Counted from the first letter of the stretch, positions 34,396 to 43,281 are shown. The stretch is 64,000 nucleotides of DNA from Guptibacillus hwajinpoensis (GCF_020171785.1 NZ_JAIVAE010000006.1:287204-351203), one strand, 5' to 3'. Notes: generated from the letters alone by a model not told the origin. A program made the numbers and translations.

Positions 34396-35154
34396 ATGAA
34401 GTACACTGTTATTACAGGAGCAAGTTCAGGAATTGGATATGAAGCAGCGCTCGCGTTTGCGGCTCGCGGAAAAAACCTTGTGATTGCGGCGCGTCGAACT
34501 CAGAAATTAGAAGAGCTGAAAAGCGAAGTACAGAAGATTAATTCTGATCTTGATGTGATCATTCGTGAAGCAGATTTATCACTAAACGAAAACGTATATG
34601 CTTTCTATGAAAGTCTTGAAAATATTGAAATTGAAACATTTATTAACAATGCAGGCTTCGGTAATTTCGATCCGGTCGGCAAACAAAAGCTTCCTAAGAT
34701 TGAAACCATGCTTCGTTTGAATAATGAGGCGTTAACAATTCTTTCATCCATGTTTGTTCGCGATTATGCGAATGTCGAGGGAACACAGTTAATTAACGTT
34801 TCCTCTGGCGGAGGCTATACAATCGTTGCTGATGCTGTGACATATTGTGCTACGAAATTCTTTGTCAGTGCCTTTACAGAAGGACTTGCTCAGGAGCTAC
34901 AAGGACAAGGTGCGAAAATGCAGGCGAAAGTATTGGCACCTGCAGCAACAGAAACAGAATTTGCGAACCGAGCACGAGACGAAGATAACTTTGAATATGA
35001 AGGAACTGTGCCACAGTACCATACAGCTAAGGAAATGGCAGATTTCATGCTAGACCTTTACGATAGCAATCAAGTCGTTGGTATTGTTGATGGCAACACA
35101 TATGAGTTTCAATTAAAAAATCCGATTTATCCGTATGTTGGTCCCAACCGCTAA
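34396..35154 (+). CDS. SDR family oxidoreductase, MerR-controlled
   Basis: A 252-residue short-chain dehydrogenase. The motifs are TGASSGIGYEAA (cofactor), NNAGFG, INVSSGGGY (Ser) and YCATKFFV (Tyr/Lys). ATG 34396 follows GTGGAGGG; the longer frame from 34363 overlaps the promoter. It is divergent from the MerR gene and lies behind its 19-bp-spacer promoter, so its expression is likely induced by whatever MerR senses. The substrate is unknown; detoxification of carbonyl compounds is a reasonable guess. Confidence 0.88.
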   Translation: MKYTVITGASSGIGYEAALAFAARGKNLVIAARRTQKLEELKSEVQKINSDLDVIIREADLSLNENVYAFYESLENIEIETFINNAGFGNFDPVGKQKLPKIETMLRLNNEALTILSSMFVRDYANVEGTQLINVSSGGGYTIVADAVTYCATKFFVSAFTEGLAQELQGQGAKMQAKVLAPAATETEFANRARDEDNFEYEGTVPQYHTAKEMADFMLDLYDSNQVVGIVDGNTYEFQLKNPIYPYVGPNR

Positions 35155-35161
35155 TCAAATG

Positions 35162-35198
35162 AAAAATCCTCCTGTCTTCGTGACAGGAGGATTTTTCA
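35162..35198. terminator. Bidirectional terminator
   Basis: GAAAAATCCTCCTGTC pairs with GACAGGAGGATTTTTC around a TTCG loop. It sits between convergent genes. Confidence 0.95.
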
Positions 35199-36257
35199 TG
35201 TAATCTTCATACTGAATTTCTGGAGTAAATCCATTAACGTCGGTCTCTCATTTCCATCACGGCCGATCACATGAGTAGCCGATACTAATGAATTTAGTAC
35301 CGCTTCTTCTGTCGCTTCACCAACGGCACGAAAAGCGGTATCGATTTCTTCCTCATGGATGGTTTCCAGTGTTTGAGTTTGTGGCGCATATTGATGATCG
35401 ACTTTGTTAGCGGTGGAGAAGCCAATGATAATTTCGCCGCTTCCAGTTGTGATAATCGATCCTGTTCGAGCTAGTCCTGTGGATGCCCGTTTAATAATAC
35501 GCTGAAGTTGGCGTTCTGAAACGGGGAGATCTGTTGCAACGATCACCATAACGGATCCCTTATCTTTTTCTTCCCATGTATGAAGCAATGTTTCTTTCAA
35601 CGTTTTGCCTATTTTTTTTCCGTTTACTTGAAGATCACGAAGGATACCAAAGTTTGTTACAACAAGCACCCCGATGGTATAGCTACCGTGTTGAAGCTCT
35701 ATTTTTCTAGAAGACGTTCCAATTCCGCCTTTTAACGAGTAGCACAGCATCCCTCGTCCGGCCCCAACGGATCCTTCTTCAAAAGTAGTCGAAGCATTTG
35801 CGATCGCTTCGTGAACATGATGCCTTTGAACGTGACGTCCTCGGATATCGTTTAAAAACATGTCGTTGCATTCGCCAATAATAGGATTAACAGTTCCAGT
35901 TGTATCGCCAATTTCATGGTTTTGTTCAAGCATATAATCAAACACAGCATCTGCAGCCGTTCCAATGCTTAATGTATTTGTCAAAATGATCGGTGTCTCA
36001 AGGTTACCAAGCTCATCCAGCTGAATCGTGCCCATTGTTTTACCAAACCCGTTAAGAATATAGCTTGATGCAATTACTTTCTGCTGAAACAGATTCCCTT
36101 GATGCGGAAGGATCGCTGTTACGCCAGTTTGAACCTGTCCATCATTTAATGTTACATGGCCGACGGTTACTCCTTCGACATCTGTAATGGCATTTTTTTC
36201 ACCGGGCTCCATTTCTCCGGTAGTAACGCCGTAATCTCGCAATCTTTTCTGTCTCAC
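35196..36257 (-). CDS. P1-family aminopeptidase (DmpA/BapA-like)
   Basis: About 353 residues, an N-terminal-nucleophile hydrolase that matures by self-cleavage. The likely cleavage is at G-S235 in DKGSVMVIVATDLP, which exposes the nucleophile Ser. Earlier motifs NAITDVEGVTVGHVTL and GEIIIGFST are typical of the family. It hydrolyses N-terminal amino acids, including D-residues or beta-peptides in relatives. The GTG start at 36257 follows AGGAG by 7 bases; the longer frame has an unrelated N-terminus. It has no signal peptide, so it is cytoplasmic. It is divergent from yebC. Confidence 0.88.
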   Translation of the reverse strand: MRQKRLRDYGVTTGEMEPGEKNAITDVEGVTVGHVTLNDGQVQTGVTAILPHQGNLFQQKVIASSYILNGFGKTMGTIQLDELGNLETPIILTNTLSIGTAADAVFDYMLEQNHEIGDTTGTVNPIIGECNDMFLNDIRGRHVQRHHVHEAIANASTTFEEGSVGAGRGMLCYSLKGGIGTSSRKIELQHGSYTIGVLVVTNFGILRDLQVNGKKIGKTLKETLLHTWEEKDKGSVMVIVATDLPVSERQLQRIIKRASTGLARTGSIITTGSGEIIIGFSTANKVDHQYAPQTQTLETIHEEEIDTAFRAVGEATEEAVLNSLVSATHVIGRDGNERPTLMDLLQKFSMKIT

Positions 36258-36403
36258 ATGATCACTCCTCTTTTCTACTAGTTTACTATTATTTCTAGTT
36301 GATCCAAGTCCCTGAAGCAAATGTTAACTGTAAAATATGGTATAATTGACGAGACGTATAGAGAATGTGTGAACAGATAACTAGTAGAAAAGAGTGAAAT
36401 AGA

Positions 36404-37126
36404 ATGGGTCGTAAATGGAATAACATTAAGGAAAAGAAAGCATCTAAGGATGCGAATACAAGTCGAATTTATGCAAAGTTTGGTCGAGAAATTTATGTAG
36501 CGGCAAAGCAAGGCGAACCAGATCCAGTAGCGAACCAAGCGCTGCGCTTAGTTCTTGAACGTGCGAAAACATACAACGTACCAAAAGCCATCATTGACCG
36601 TGCGATTGAAAAAGCCAAAGGCGGAGCAGATGAAAATTACGATACGCTTCGTTACGAAGGGTTTGGTCCAAGCGGATCAATGGTAATCGTAGATACATTA
36701 ACAAATAACGTGAATCGCACAGCTTCTGACGTTCGCTCTACTTTTGGTAAAAACGGTGGAAACATGGGTGTGAACGGTTCTGTTGCTTACATGTTTGAGG
36801 CAACAGCCGTATTCGGCATTGAAGGCAAATCAGCAGATGAAGTTCTTGAACTGTTAATGGAAGCAGATCTTGATGTGCGTGACATTATGGAAGAGGATGA
36901 CGTCGTGATTGTCTATGCTGAACCAGATCAGTTCCATGCGGTGCAGGAAGCATTTAAAAATGCGGGGATTACTGAGTTCACCGTAGCTGAACTTACGATG
37001 CTTGCACAAAATGATGTAGAGCTTTCTGGCGAAGATCAAGAGCAGTTTTTGAAAATGATCGATGCACTTGAAGAGTTGGAAGATGTGCAGCAGGTTTATC
37101 ATAACGTAGATCTTGGTGAAGAATAA
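36404..37126 (+). CDS. yebC: YebC/PmpR-family protein (YeeI-like)
   Basis: A 240-residue protein with the family start [20 protein letters not shown], then [27 protein letters not shown] and [23 protein letters not shown]. YebC proteins are DNA-binding regulators in older work and, more recently, were shown to relieve ribosome stalling at proline-rich sequences. This member is of the YeeN/YeeI branch, with KWNNIKEKK at the start. A TATAAT box (36341-36346) lies upstream. A terminator follows the stop. Confidence 0.92.
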   Translation: MGRKWNNIKEKKASKDANTSRIYAKFGREIYVAAKQGEPDPVANQALRLVLERAKTYNVPKAIIDRAIEKAKGGADENYDTLRYEGFGPSGSMVIVDTLTNNVNRTASDVRSTFGKNGGNMGVNGSVAYMFEATAVFGIEGKSADEVLELLMEADLDVRDIMEEDDVVIVYAEPDQFHAVQEAFKNAGITEFTVAELTMLAQNDVELSGEDQEQFLKMIDALEELEDVQQVYHNVDLGEE

Positions 37127-37146
37127 AAAAAGAAAAAAAGAAAAAA

Positions 37147-37178
37147 AGGGGCTTCCGGATAACGGAAGTCCCTTTTTA
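37147..37178 (+). terminator. Intrinsic terminator
   Basis: GGGGCTTCCG pairs with CGGAAGTCCC, followed by five T. It ends yebC. Confidence 0.88.
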
Positions 37179-37346
37179 AATATGGAACGAAATTCAGTTA
37201 TGAAAAATGTTCCTTTTTTCTGCGTTTCTTCTGTAAGTGATTTTGGAATATTATGTTAAAATAAGTGGTGAAGGTCAATAGAGGAATTGTTCAATTAAAG
37301 GGCAGGATTGTTGAACAGTAAGCAATGAACAATAGGGGGGTGAAAA

Positions 37347-37673
37347 ATGGATTGGGACACATTGCCTAATTGGTTTTGGGTAATATATTACTTGTTTTTA
37401 TTAACAACATTAGGAACAACTATATACAGCGTTGTGAAAAGGAAAATGAAAGGTTTGTCAATTGTAGCTATTCTGTTCACTGTTACAGTTCCAATAATTG
37501 TCCTCATAAATAGTATTGGTAGAGCAGAAGAAATGAATGAGTTTGAACATTTAGTTAGTCAATTACAACAAGGTGCTTTATGGTCATATTTCACAAGTAT
37601 AGGTTATTTGTTTCTGTTAATATGGTGGGTTTTGTTCCTATTCAAAAGCAGAGCAAACTACACGTCTTATTAA
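37347..37673 (+). CDS. Small membrane protein, unknown function
   Basis: A 108-residue protein with three hydrophobic helices (near 10-30, 38-58 and 82-102) and a charged loop with RAEEMNEFEHLVSQLQQG. GGGGGTGAAA lies before the ATG. It starts an AT-rich stretch of unrelated small membrane genes. I do not recognise the family. A 21-bp sequence just past its stop is repeated after the next gene. Confidence 0.65.
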   Translation: MDWDTLPNWFWVIYYLFLLTTLGTTIYSVVKRKMKGLSIVAILFTVTVPIIVLINSIGRAEEMNEFEHLVSQLQQGALWSYFTSIGYLFLLIWWVLFLFKSRANYTSY

Positions 37674-37676
37674 ATT

Positions 37677-37697
37677 AACTCGGAGCTAATCTGTAAT
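37677..37697 (+). repeat. 21-bp direct repeat, copy 1
   Basis: AACTCGGAGCTAATCTGTAA begins 4 bases after the stop of the 37347 gene. It matches 38240-38260 at 20 of 21 bases. The copy here is a degraded terminator: only a 5-bp AGCTA/TAGCT stem remains. Confidence 0.75.
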
Positions 37698-37792
37698 AAG
37701 AATAGCTGCAACTAGTTAAAGAATAAACAGACTTAATATTCATTCTGAATTTGATATTGAATCAAATATTACATTTACTATGCGAGGTAAAA

Positions 37793-38209
37793 ATGAAACA
37801 TCTTTTGATAATCATACTGGCTATACTTATTTCTGGTCCTATTGCAGGTATACTACTTGTTATGTGTGATTCCATCTTCATTCATAGCCATTTTTTGGGC
37901 GAAGATTATAATTTTTATAGAGTAGATGTAGCCCTCATTTATGCGATGTTCTTTTACATTTATTACTTTATATGTGGATTGCCCACAACACTACTAACAG
38001 ACTTAATTATAAAATTGTTTTCACCGAGAAGAAAAACAATATTTTGGATCTCATTCATTATTTATACCTTAGCTGGGCTCGTATTGTGGAGAGGATTTAA
38101 CGTACAAGACCCTCTATTTATATCGTTTATATTAATTCCGGTTTATACATATCTTATAGTGTTAATAAAAGTTAGAGCCAAATATGACGGAAAACGAAGT
38201 AGTTTTTAG
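37793..38209 (+). CDS. Small membrane protein, unknown function
   Basis: A 138-residue protein with four hydrophobic helices. It starts MKHLLIIILAILISGPIAGILL, then has FFYIYYFICGLPTTLLTDLIIKL and FILIPVYTYLIVLIKV. GCGAGGTAAAA precedes ATG 37793; the frame upstream is an extension. It is strongly AT-rich. No family is recognised. The 21-bp repeat follows within a terminator. Confidence 0.6.
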   Translation: MKHLLIIILAILISGPIAGILLVMCDSIFIHSHFLGEDYNFYRVDVALIYAMFFYIYYFICGLPTTLLTDLIIKLFSPRRKTIFWISFIIYTLAGLVLWRGFNVQDPLFISFILIPVYTYLIVLIKVRAKYDGKRSSF

Positions 38210-38239
38210 TTTGAATAAGAGAAAAAAGTTTACTCAACA

Positions 38240-38260
38240 AACTCGGAGCTTATCTGTAAT
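38240..38260 (+). repeat. 21-bp direct repeat, copy 2
   Basis: AACTCGGAGCTTATCTGTAA, the second copy of the 37677 repeat; here it forms the 5' arm of a working terminator. Confidence 0.75.
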
Positions 38261-38276
38261 TAGGTAGGCTCCTTTT
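38245..38276 (+). terminator. Intrinsic terminator
   Basis: GGAGCTTA pairs with TAGGCTCC (one G-U) across a 12-base loop, followed by TTTT. Confidence 0.75.
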
Positions 38277-38320
38277 GATGTGAAATGAAAGATTGAGTTA
38301 TTCATACTGATTTGAAATAA

Positions 38321-38467
38321 TTGGTATTGAAGACTTGGTGGGTGTTCAAGAGTAATCAAGGTAAAAAAGGAAAATCAAGAGGAAAGAAGAATCTTTATTT
38401 ACTATCTTCCAGTATCTCGGAGAAATTTCTGGAAGAAGTAAACTTTTACAACTCTGAATTCGTTTAA
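38321..38467 (+). CDS. Doubtful 48-codon ORF or gene remnant
   Basis: A frame beginning with TTG codons and reading ..LKTWWVFKSNQGKKGK.. to ..EEVNFYNSEFV. No ribosome-binding site is visible. The amino acids look protein-like, so it may be a decayed fragment. The rest of the 38277-38582 gap shows nothing else. Confidence 0.25.
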   Translation: MVLKTWWVFKSNQGKKGKSRGKKNLYLLSSSISEKFLEEVNFYNSEFV

Positions 38468-38582
38468 TAATTGCACACTTATAGTATGAGTAAAGCTTGA
38501 ATACAATTTGCTTTATTGGAGATTTTATTAAGAATTTAAATTGAAAGAAATATATACTTATTTTTTATTAATAGGAGATGAA

Positions 38583-39083
38583 GTGTTTATGATGTACATT
38601 ATCCAATACGTGACCTCGATTGTAATGATCTTTTTTTCGGGTTTTGCAACATGGTATGAAGGGAGCGAACTTAGGGATAAACCTTGGGAATGGGGTTATT
38701 CAGCTGTATTCTCAAAAATTATTAATGGGAAAGTAATGGTAGAAAAAGATATCTTAAGTTTAGATCATTTCATCTATGCTGCTAAATTTAAACCAATGTA
38801 TCCTTTAATATTTACTATTAGTCTTCTTTATTTAGCTATATTAATAGCGTGGACATTACTTAGGTTTAATAAGAAAATAATGGTGACATTTCATATGGGT
38901 TTAGGAGTAGGCTTATTAATGCTCAGCCTTTTAATATATCGATCTCCTTCAATGGGGCTTGAATTGTTTACAGTGCTATTTTTAATAACTGGGATTTCAA
39001 ACGTTTTTACTGCAAATTTATTGAGGATGAAATTTACTAAGTACCATAAATCTTCTGGAATAAATTGTGATCTTATACTGTAA
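38583..39083 (+). CDS. DUF4306-like membrane protein (YjdJ-like)
   Basis: A protein of about 166 residues. The opening helix is followed by SGFATWYEGSELRDKPWEWGYSAVF, a pattern I associate with the DUF4306/YjdJ family of Bacillus. Three further helices lie near 75-95, 105-125 and 130-150. AGGAGATGA precedes GTG 38583; ATG 38589 is an alternative. The function is unknown. It is in the AT-rich stretch. Confidence 0.6.
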   Translation: MFMMYIIQYVTSIVMIFFSGFATWYEGSELRDKPWEWGYSAVFSKIINGKVMVEKDILSLDHFIYAAKFKPMYPLIFTISLLYLAILIAWTLLRFNKKIMVTFHMGLGVGLLMLSLLIYRSPSMGLELFTVLFLITGISNVFTANLLRMKFTKYHKSSGINCDLIL

Positions 39084-39220
39084 TCTATGAGCATTTCTTT
39101 AAAAAAGTAGAAGAATACTTTTTTTGAAAAAGTGTTCAAAATAAAGATTACTGCAGTAAAATAAGGTATATTATATTGTTGAATAGATTCTCTTGTAAGA
39201 GAAGAAAAGTGGTGAACAAA

Positions 39221-39370
39221 ATGGGAAGATATCAATTGGATCACAAAAGTAAGGTAGCTGTGACAAAGTTTCATGAAAAACAGTCGACTGCCAAGTTTGA
39301 TAAAAAGAATCATCTTGAAAAAATACGTGCGGAGTATTTAAAAAAGAAGCAAAAACAGACAGATAAATAA
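39221..39370 (+). CDS. Small Lys-rich protein
   Basis: 49 residues starting MGRYQLDHKSKVAVTKFHEK and ending KKKQKQTDK, with a predicted pI far above neutral. GTGGTGA lies 5 bases before the ATG. There is no membrane helix. A terminator follows directly, which supports a real gene. It may bind nucleic acid; the family is unknown. Confidence 0.6.
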   Translation: MGRYQLDHKSKVAVTKFHEKQSTAKFDKKNHLEKIRAEYLKKKQKQTDK

Positions 39371-39375
39371 TGTGA

Positions 39376-39414
39376 TGGAAAACATAGGAGGATTAAATTC
39401 TTCCTATGTTTTTC
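39376..39414 (+). terminator. Intrinsic terminator
   Basis: AAAACATAGGA pairs with TCCTATGTTTT, followed by T's. It ends the Lys-rich small gene. Confidence 0.8.
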
Positions 39415-39420
39415 TTATGA

Positions 39421-39582
39421 GAAGTTTTATTTCGTTATCTTCTGCAATTAGGAGCATTTCCAGAAATAATATGTGCGACAGTCATTATTTTGTTATATCT
39501 CTTGATCCGATTACTTATAGGAATTTATGTAGATAAGAAAGTGAAAGAGGGTGAAAAGTTAGGAGGGAACGAGTCAAGCTAG
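39421..39582 (+). pseudogene. Remnant of a small membrane protein gene (start frame broken)
   Basis: An open frame of 53 codons without its own start codon reads EVLFRYLLQLGAFPEII.. and has one helix, then YVDKKVKEGEKLGGNESS and a stop. An ATG (39417-39419) lies immediately before but one base out of frame, so a single inserted base would explain the loss. No RBS is visible. It is best read as a decayed gene. Confidence 0.4.
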
Positions 39583-39628
39583 TATGTAATAACATGAACA
39601 TGTAGAGTAACATACTAGGAGGGGAAAG

Positions 39629-39877
39629 ATGAATCCCGGTGGAATGATGTATTCCCGCATGTCGCCAAATGTCCCTATGCAAGTTATGGTCGTAGAGCCT
39701 TACGTATATGCAGCTCTTCGCAGCCTTATTGGAAATAGAGTGGTTATTGATACATCGCGTGGTCCAGTAAATGGAACAGTTATGGATGCCAAACCAGATC
39801 ATGTTGTGGTTAAAGAACATGATTCAACATTCTTTGTGCGCATATGCGAAATTATTTGGATTATGCCAGAGTCCTAA
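39629..39877 (+). CDS. DUF2642 domain protein (YuzF-like)
   Basis: An 82-residue protein. The core YVYAALRSLIGNRVVIDTSRGPVNGTVMDAKPDHVVVKEHDSTFFVRICEI is split here as the DUF2642 pattern: a small SH3-like barrel found in Bacillus YuzF and some coat-associated proteins. GGAGGGG precedes the ATG. The function is unknown; an envelope or spore role is suspected from relatives. Confidence 0.8.
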   Translation: MNPGGMMYSRMSPNVPMQVMVVEPYVYAALRSLIGNRVVIDTSRGPVNGTVMDAKPDHVVVKEHDSTFFVRICEIIWIMPES

Positions 39878-39920
39878 AATCAAATAGTATATCCCTTACG
39901 ACTTCTATACAAAAATACCT

Positions 39921-39951
39921 TTAGAAGCGCATTCCAGTTGAATGCGCTTCT
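39921..39951. terminator. Hairpin between convergent genes
   Basis: AGAAGCGCATTC pairs perfectly with GAATGCGCTTCT. The T-run is poor on both sides, but the position between convergent genes suggests termination. Confidence 0.6.
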
Positions 39952-39963
39952 GCCAGTTAAAAA

Positions 39964-40377
39964 CTACTTGATTTGTTGAAGATCTTCATTTAATTTCTTA
40001 GATTGATGTTTAAAATATAAGTAGAAAGCCGTCCAAATGATGCTGTAGAATACAAGCGCAATAGCAATAAAGAGTAATATATTTACTAAATCTGGCTGGA
40101 TCCAACCAATGCCATAGGCCAAAATAAAATAGACAACCATTACAGTGCAAAAGTGCAATGCTGTTTGCTGTGGGAGTTTTAGAGAATGGATTTCAAAGAG
40201 TAGCGGTGTGACCGTAAACAACCATCCACAGAAAATAGATCCTAATGAGTTTGTGACAAAAAGGTTCGAATCAAGCGTCGCTTGATCTCCTAAGAAAATA
40301 ACCCCATAGGTTAGTAAAACAGCTAGAAACCCTCCAAAAAATAACCCAATCATACTTCTAAACAAAAATGTTTTCAT
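39964..40377 (-). CDS. DUF3021 membrane protein
   Basis: A 137-residue protein with four transmembrane helices in the order expected of DUF3021 (SMIGLFFGGFLAVLLTYGVIF, GWLFTVTPLLF, VVYFILAYGIGW, LLFIAIALVFYSIIW). It ends with a short charged coil. Its start lies right after the stop of the LytTR gene. In many Firmicutes DUF3021 is paired with a LytTR regulator and is thought to act as its membrane partner. Confidence 0.85.
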   Translation of the reverse strand: MKTFLFRSMIGLFFGGFLAVLLTYGVIFLGDQATLDSNLFVTNSLGSIFCGWLFTVTPLLFEIHSLKLPQQTALHFCTVMVVYFILAYGIGWIQPDLVNILLFIAIALVFYSIIWTAFYLYFKHQSKKLNEDLQQIK

Positions 40378-40833
40378 TTACTTTGACCTCCTATTCATTT
40401 TTAGAACCTCTCGTATTTTGCTTACATAATGTCTTGAAGCATATTCTTTTTTACCAGATTGGAAATGTACTGCGAGCGTGCCATTAAAAGATGGTTCGAA
40501 ATGGCTGATTTCATGCAGATTAGCAATGACGGACTTCGAGAGCCGGATAAATGTATTGATTGGCAAACTTTCTTCTAGCTCATACAATTTCTCTTTCACT
40601 TTAAACACGCCTTGAGATGTCGTTGCCATTACTTGATCGCCTTCTGAGTGGAAAGAATGCACGTGATTTGGTTTTAAAATGTGCTGTTGTTCGCCTTTTT
40701 TTCCGACAATGAATTCGGTTTTCTGGGTATTTAGATAATCTAAAATCTCTTTAATCGAATCATCCATTTCTCTACAGTGAATCGTTACGCTCGTTTCTTC
40801 ATACTTTCGATCTACATCGAGTGAAATTTTCAC
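40378..40833 (-). CDS. LytTR-family transcriptional regulator
   Basis: 151 residues with no receiver domain. The N-terminus is KISLDVDRKYEETSVTIHCREM; the LytTR DNA-binding domain covers about 55-150 (VHSFHSEGDQVMATT, FIRLSKSVIANLHEI, FNGTLAVHF and YVSKIREVL). GTG 40833 has AAAGGATGTG upstream. It forms an operon with DUF3021. Free-standing LytTR/DUF3021 pairs usually autoregulate and may respond to membrane stress. Confidence 0.88.
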   Translation of the reverse strand: MKISLDVDRKYEETSVTIHCREMDDSIKEILDYLNTQKTEFIVGKKGEQQHILKPNHVHSFHSEGDQVMATTSQGVFKVKEKLYELEESLPINTFIRLSKSVIANLHEISHFEPSFNGTLAVHFQSGKKEYASRHYVSKIREVLKMNRRSK

Positions 40834-41050
40834 TTGTTCACATCCTTTGTTTTGCGGCTTTCTTAAGATTAGTATAGATCTGGAAAAGCAGGATGTCATT
40901 TGAATAAAGGTAAGACGTCACATTGTTAGGGTGAGATGCATTTCGGGTAGTTTCTGTTGCGAGTTAATGTTCAAAGAAAAGCTTGCCAACAACTTAGGGT
41001 TTTGAAATAATTGGGAGTGTTTTCTCTGATAGACGAAGGGAGGAAGACAG

Positions 41051-41440
41051 TTGAAAAGACCGATAGGCGTTACGCTCATTAGCTACTTCTATTTGTTTGG
41101 AGCAGTGGTTTTAATCCTTACCGCCATTTTTTTTGACGCAGATCCTCATACGATAGGAATTGCGGAGCGGTTTGGATTACCCCATGCTCCGGAAAGACTG
41201 GTGAGAGTTCTCGTCGCTTTTCTTTCACTTGTATTGGTTTATGGATACATTAGGCTAACCATTTGGGGCTACTGGTTTATGATCGCTTATTCTGTTAGCT
41301 TTGGTTGCATTAGCGCTCTCCTCATTTCCACATCTTCTCCGCAACCTTTCCTCGGAAATATGATTTTTTCACTAGTCATTTTGATGTATACCCTATACGT
41401 CAGAAACTCTTTTTTACAATCTTTCAAACAAGGAAGGTAA
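41051..41440 (+). CDS. Small membrane protein, unknown
   Basis: A 129-residue protein with four helices (VTLISYFYLFGAVVLILTAIF, LVAFLSLVLVYGYIRL, WGYWFMIAYSVSFGCISALLI and MIFSLVILMYTLYV). The TTG start follows GGGAGGAAG. It is monocistronic. No family is recognised; it is similar in plan to DUF2127-type proteins. Confidence 0.65.
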   Translation: MKRPIGVTLISYFYLFGAVVLILTAIFFDADPHTIGIAERFGLPHAPERLVRVLVAFLSLVLVYGYIRLTIWGYWFMIAYSVSFGCISALLISTSSPQPFLGNMIFSLVILMYTLYVRNSFLQSFKQGR

Positions 41441-41556
41441 AGAGCAGGTAAGGTCATAAGAGATGGTAGTCCCAAGCTCGTTAAAGGTAATAAAGACATT
41501 CACCGTAAATTCTCATACTGAAGAAGTGAAGCAATTGGAATAAAGTATACATTCAA

Positions 41557-41593
41557 AAAACCTCCCCCTTTCATTGGAAAAGGGGGAGGTCGT
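41557..41593 (-). terminator. Intrinsic terminator of the IclR operon
   Basis: On the minus strand ACCTCCCCCTTT pairs with AAAGGGGGAGGT, followed by six T. It ends the GlcG-like gene. Confidence 0.9.
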
Positions 41594-41609
41594 TATGCAA
41601 AAAAATCAC

Positions 41610-42065
41610 TTATTTATTTAAAAAGCGTTTAACTCCTGCTACCGCATAATCATGGTCCATCTGAGGTGTTAGGCCAGCTACTGTTACTGTCCCAACGACA
41701 CCAACGCCATTTATACGGATTGGAAGGGAACCGCCGACAGCTTGATAGTTTTCAACTGGTAAAAGAGAGTGTGCCTCATGAGTAAGGCCACTTTCTTCAA
41801 AACGAGCAGCGATAAATTGCGTGCTGTGATTATAATGATCGACGACATTTTTCTTACGATACAACCATTTTACGTTTTCTTCTGAAGTGCCCTCCATTAA
41901 GTGAGTGAAGAGGGGAATCCGGTTGCGTTCAATATGGACAGCGACTGATTTTTCGTTTTCTTTTGCATAGTTTACTAGCTCAATTCCTAGCTGTAATGCA
42001 TCTTCGTTTGTAAATTGCGTGAAAACCAATTCTTCTTCAAGTTTGAGTAGTTGTTCTGTATTCAT
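41610..42065 (-). CDS. Heme-binding/GlcG-like protein (DUF336)
   Basis: A 151-residue protein of the GlcG/HbpS family. VNYAKENEKSVAVHIERN and the C-terminal half QAVGGSLPIRINGVGVVGTVTVAGLTP are characteristic. Relatives bind heme or flavin-like ligands or act on small hydroxy acids. ATG 42065 has AAAAGGAG 10 bases upstream, and the extension upstream is not family-like. It is the last gene of the IclR-MFS operon. Confidence 0.8.
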   Translation of the reverse strand: MNTEQLLKLEEELVFTQFTNEDALQLGIELVNYAKENEKSVAVHIERNRIPLFTHLMEGTSEENVKWLYRKKNVVDHYNHSTQFIAARFEESGLTHEAHSLLPVENYQAVGGSLPIRINGVGVVGTVTVAGLTPQMDHDYAVAGVKRFLNK

Positions 42066-42081
42066 ACTATCGAAACTCCTT

Positions 42082-43269
42082 TTAAAATAAATTTTGTTTT
42101 TTATCGAGTTTATAGTTGAGTACGGCAAGGAAGGAGGCCATTAAGACCATAGCGGCTCCAATCCATGCCGTATCAAGGTAAGTCATATAATCAACTGCAA
42201 GTGCTCCAAGAGCGGATCCGCCTGCGATGCCTACATTAAATGCAGAAATATTAAGGGCGGAAGCAATGTCCTTCGCTGAAGGAACTAATTTTTCAGCAAG
42301 TGTCACAATATATGCTTGTACTCCAGGTGAGGACATGAAGGCAAATAATCCGAGAATGACAACGGATAAATAGCTCAGTGCCTTGTTTGGCAATAGAACT
42401 ATCTGAAGGAGTAGCACAATCATCTGAAAGAAAAAGACATAGCGAAGGGCTTTTACAGGGTGATTGTTTGATAGTTTTCCGCCAATGATGTTTCCTGCTG
42501 CCACGGCTACACCATAGATCAGAAGCATCCATACGATCATTTCTGATGATATGCCACTTACGTTTTCTAAAATAGGAGAAAGATACGTAAAGAGAGCGAA
42601 CGTTCCTCCAAAACCGAGTGATGTCATAAGCAGGGCGAGTAAAATTCTTGGGTTTGTAATAAGTTGACCCACATCTTTCAAGGTAGGTGCACTCCGTTCA
42701 CGCTCGATACGTTCAATGGCGAATAAGTTAATGAGTAGGCCAATGAGTCCTAACACCGCAACGGCTAAGAAAGTTGCTCTCCAGCCAAAGGCTTGACCGA
42801 CAAATGTCCCAAAAGGTACCCCAACAATCGTTGCGACTGTAAGACCGGTAAACATAATAGAGATTGCTGAACCTTTTTTATTTTCGGGAACAATTTCCGT
42901 CGCCACCGTTGCTGCAATCGCAAAGAACACGCCGTGCGCCACCGCTGTTATCACACGTGAGAAAAGCAATAATTCGTATGAATGGGACATACTTGATAAC
43001 CCGTTACCTAATATAAAAATCATCATTAAAACCATTAACAGACCTTTTTTCGGTAGTTTACTAGTAAGCGTCGTAACGATTGGCGTTCCAATCGCAATCG
43101 CTGCCGCATATCCAGAGACAAGCGTACCAGCTTTTGTAACAGATATACGGAGATCATCGGCTACTGTTTGAAGTAATCCGACGATCACAAACTCTGTTGT
43201 TCCGATGGCAAAAGCACTAACGGCCAATGAGAGTAAGGCAATCATGGCTTTAGTTGACATCGACTTCAT
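42082..43269 (-). CDS. MFS transporter (AraJ/sugar-efflux type)
   Basis: A 395-residue protein with 12 predicted helices and no large loop. The first half has FVIVGLLQTVADDLRISVTKAGTLVSGYA, and motif RVITAVAHGVFFAIAATVATE is typical of the DHA1/AraJ group. It probably exports sugars, drugs or acids. It sits between the IclR regulator and the GlcG-like gene, so its substrate is likely the regulator's inducer or a related aromatic or hydroxy acid. RBS AGGAGG precedes it. Confidence 0.88.
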   Translation of the reverse strand: MKSMSTKAMIALLSLAVSAFAIGTTEFVIVGLLQTVADDLRISVTKAGTLVSGYAAAIAIGTPIVTTLTSKLPKKGLLMVLMMIFILGNGLSSMSHSYELLLFSRVITAVAHGVFFAIAATVATEIVPENKKGSAISIMFTGLTVATIVGVPFGTFVGQAFGWRATFLAVAVLGLIGLLINLFAIERIERERSAPTLKDVGQLITNPRILLALLMTSLGFGGTFALFTYLSPILENVSGISSEMIVWMLLIYGVAVAAGNIIGGKLSNNHPVKALRYVFFFQMIVLLLQIVLLPNKALSYLSVVILGLFAFMSSPGVQAYIVTLAEKLVPSAKDIASALNISAFNVGIAGGSALGALAVDYMTYLDTAWIGAAMVLMASFLAVLNYKLDKKQNLF

Positions 43270-43281
43270 GAGAGATCCTCC

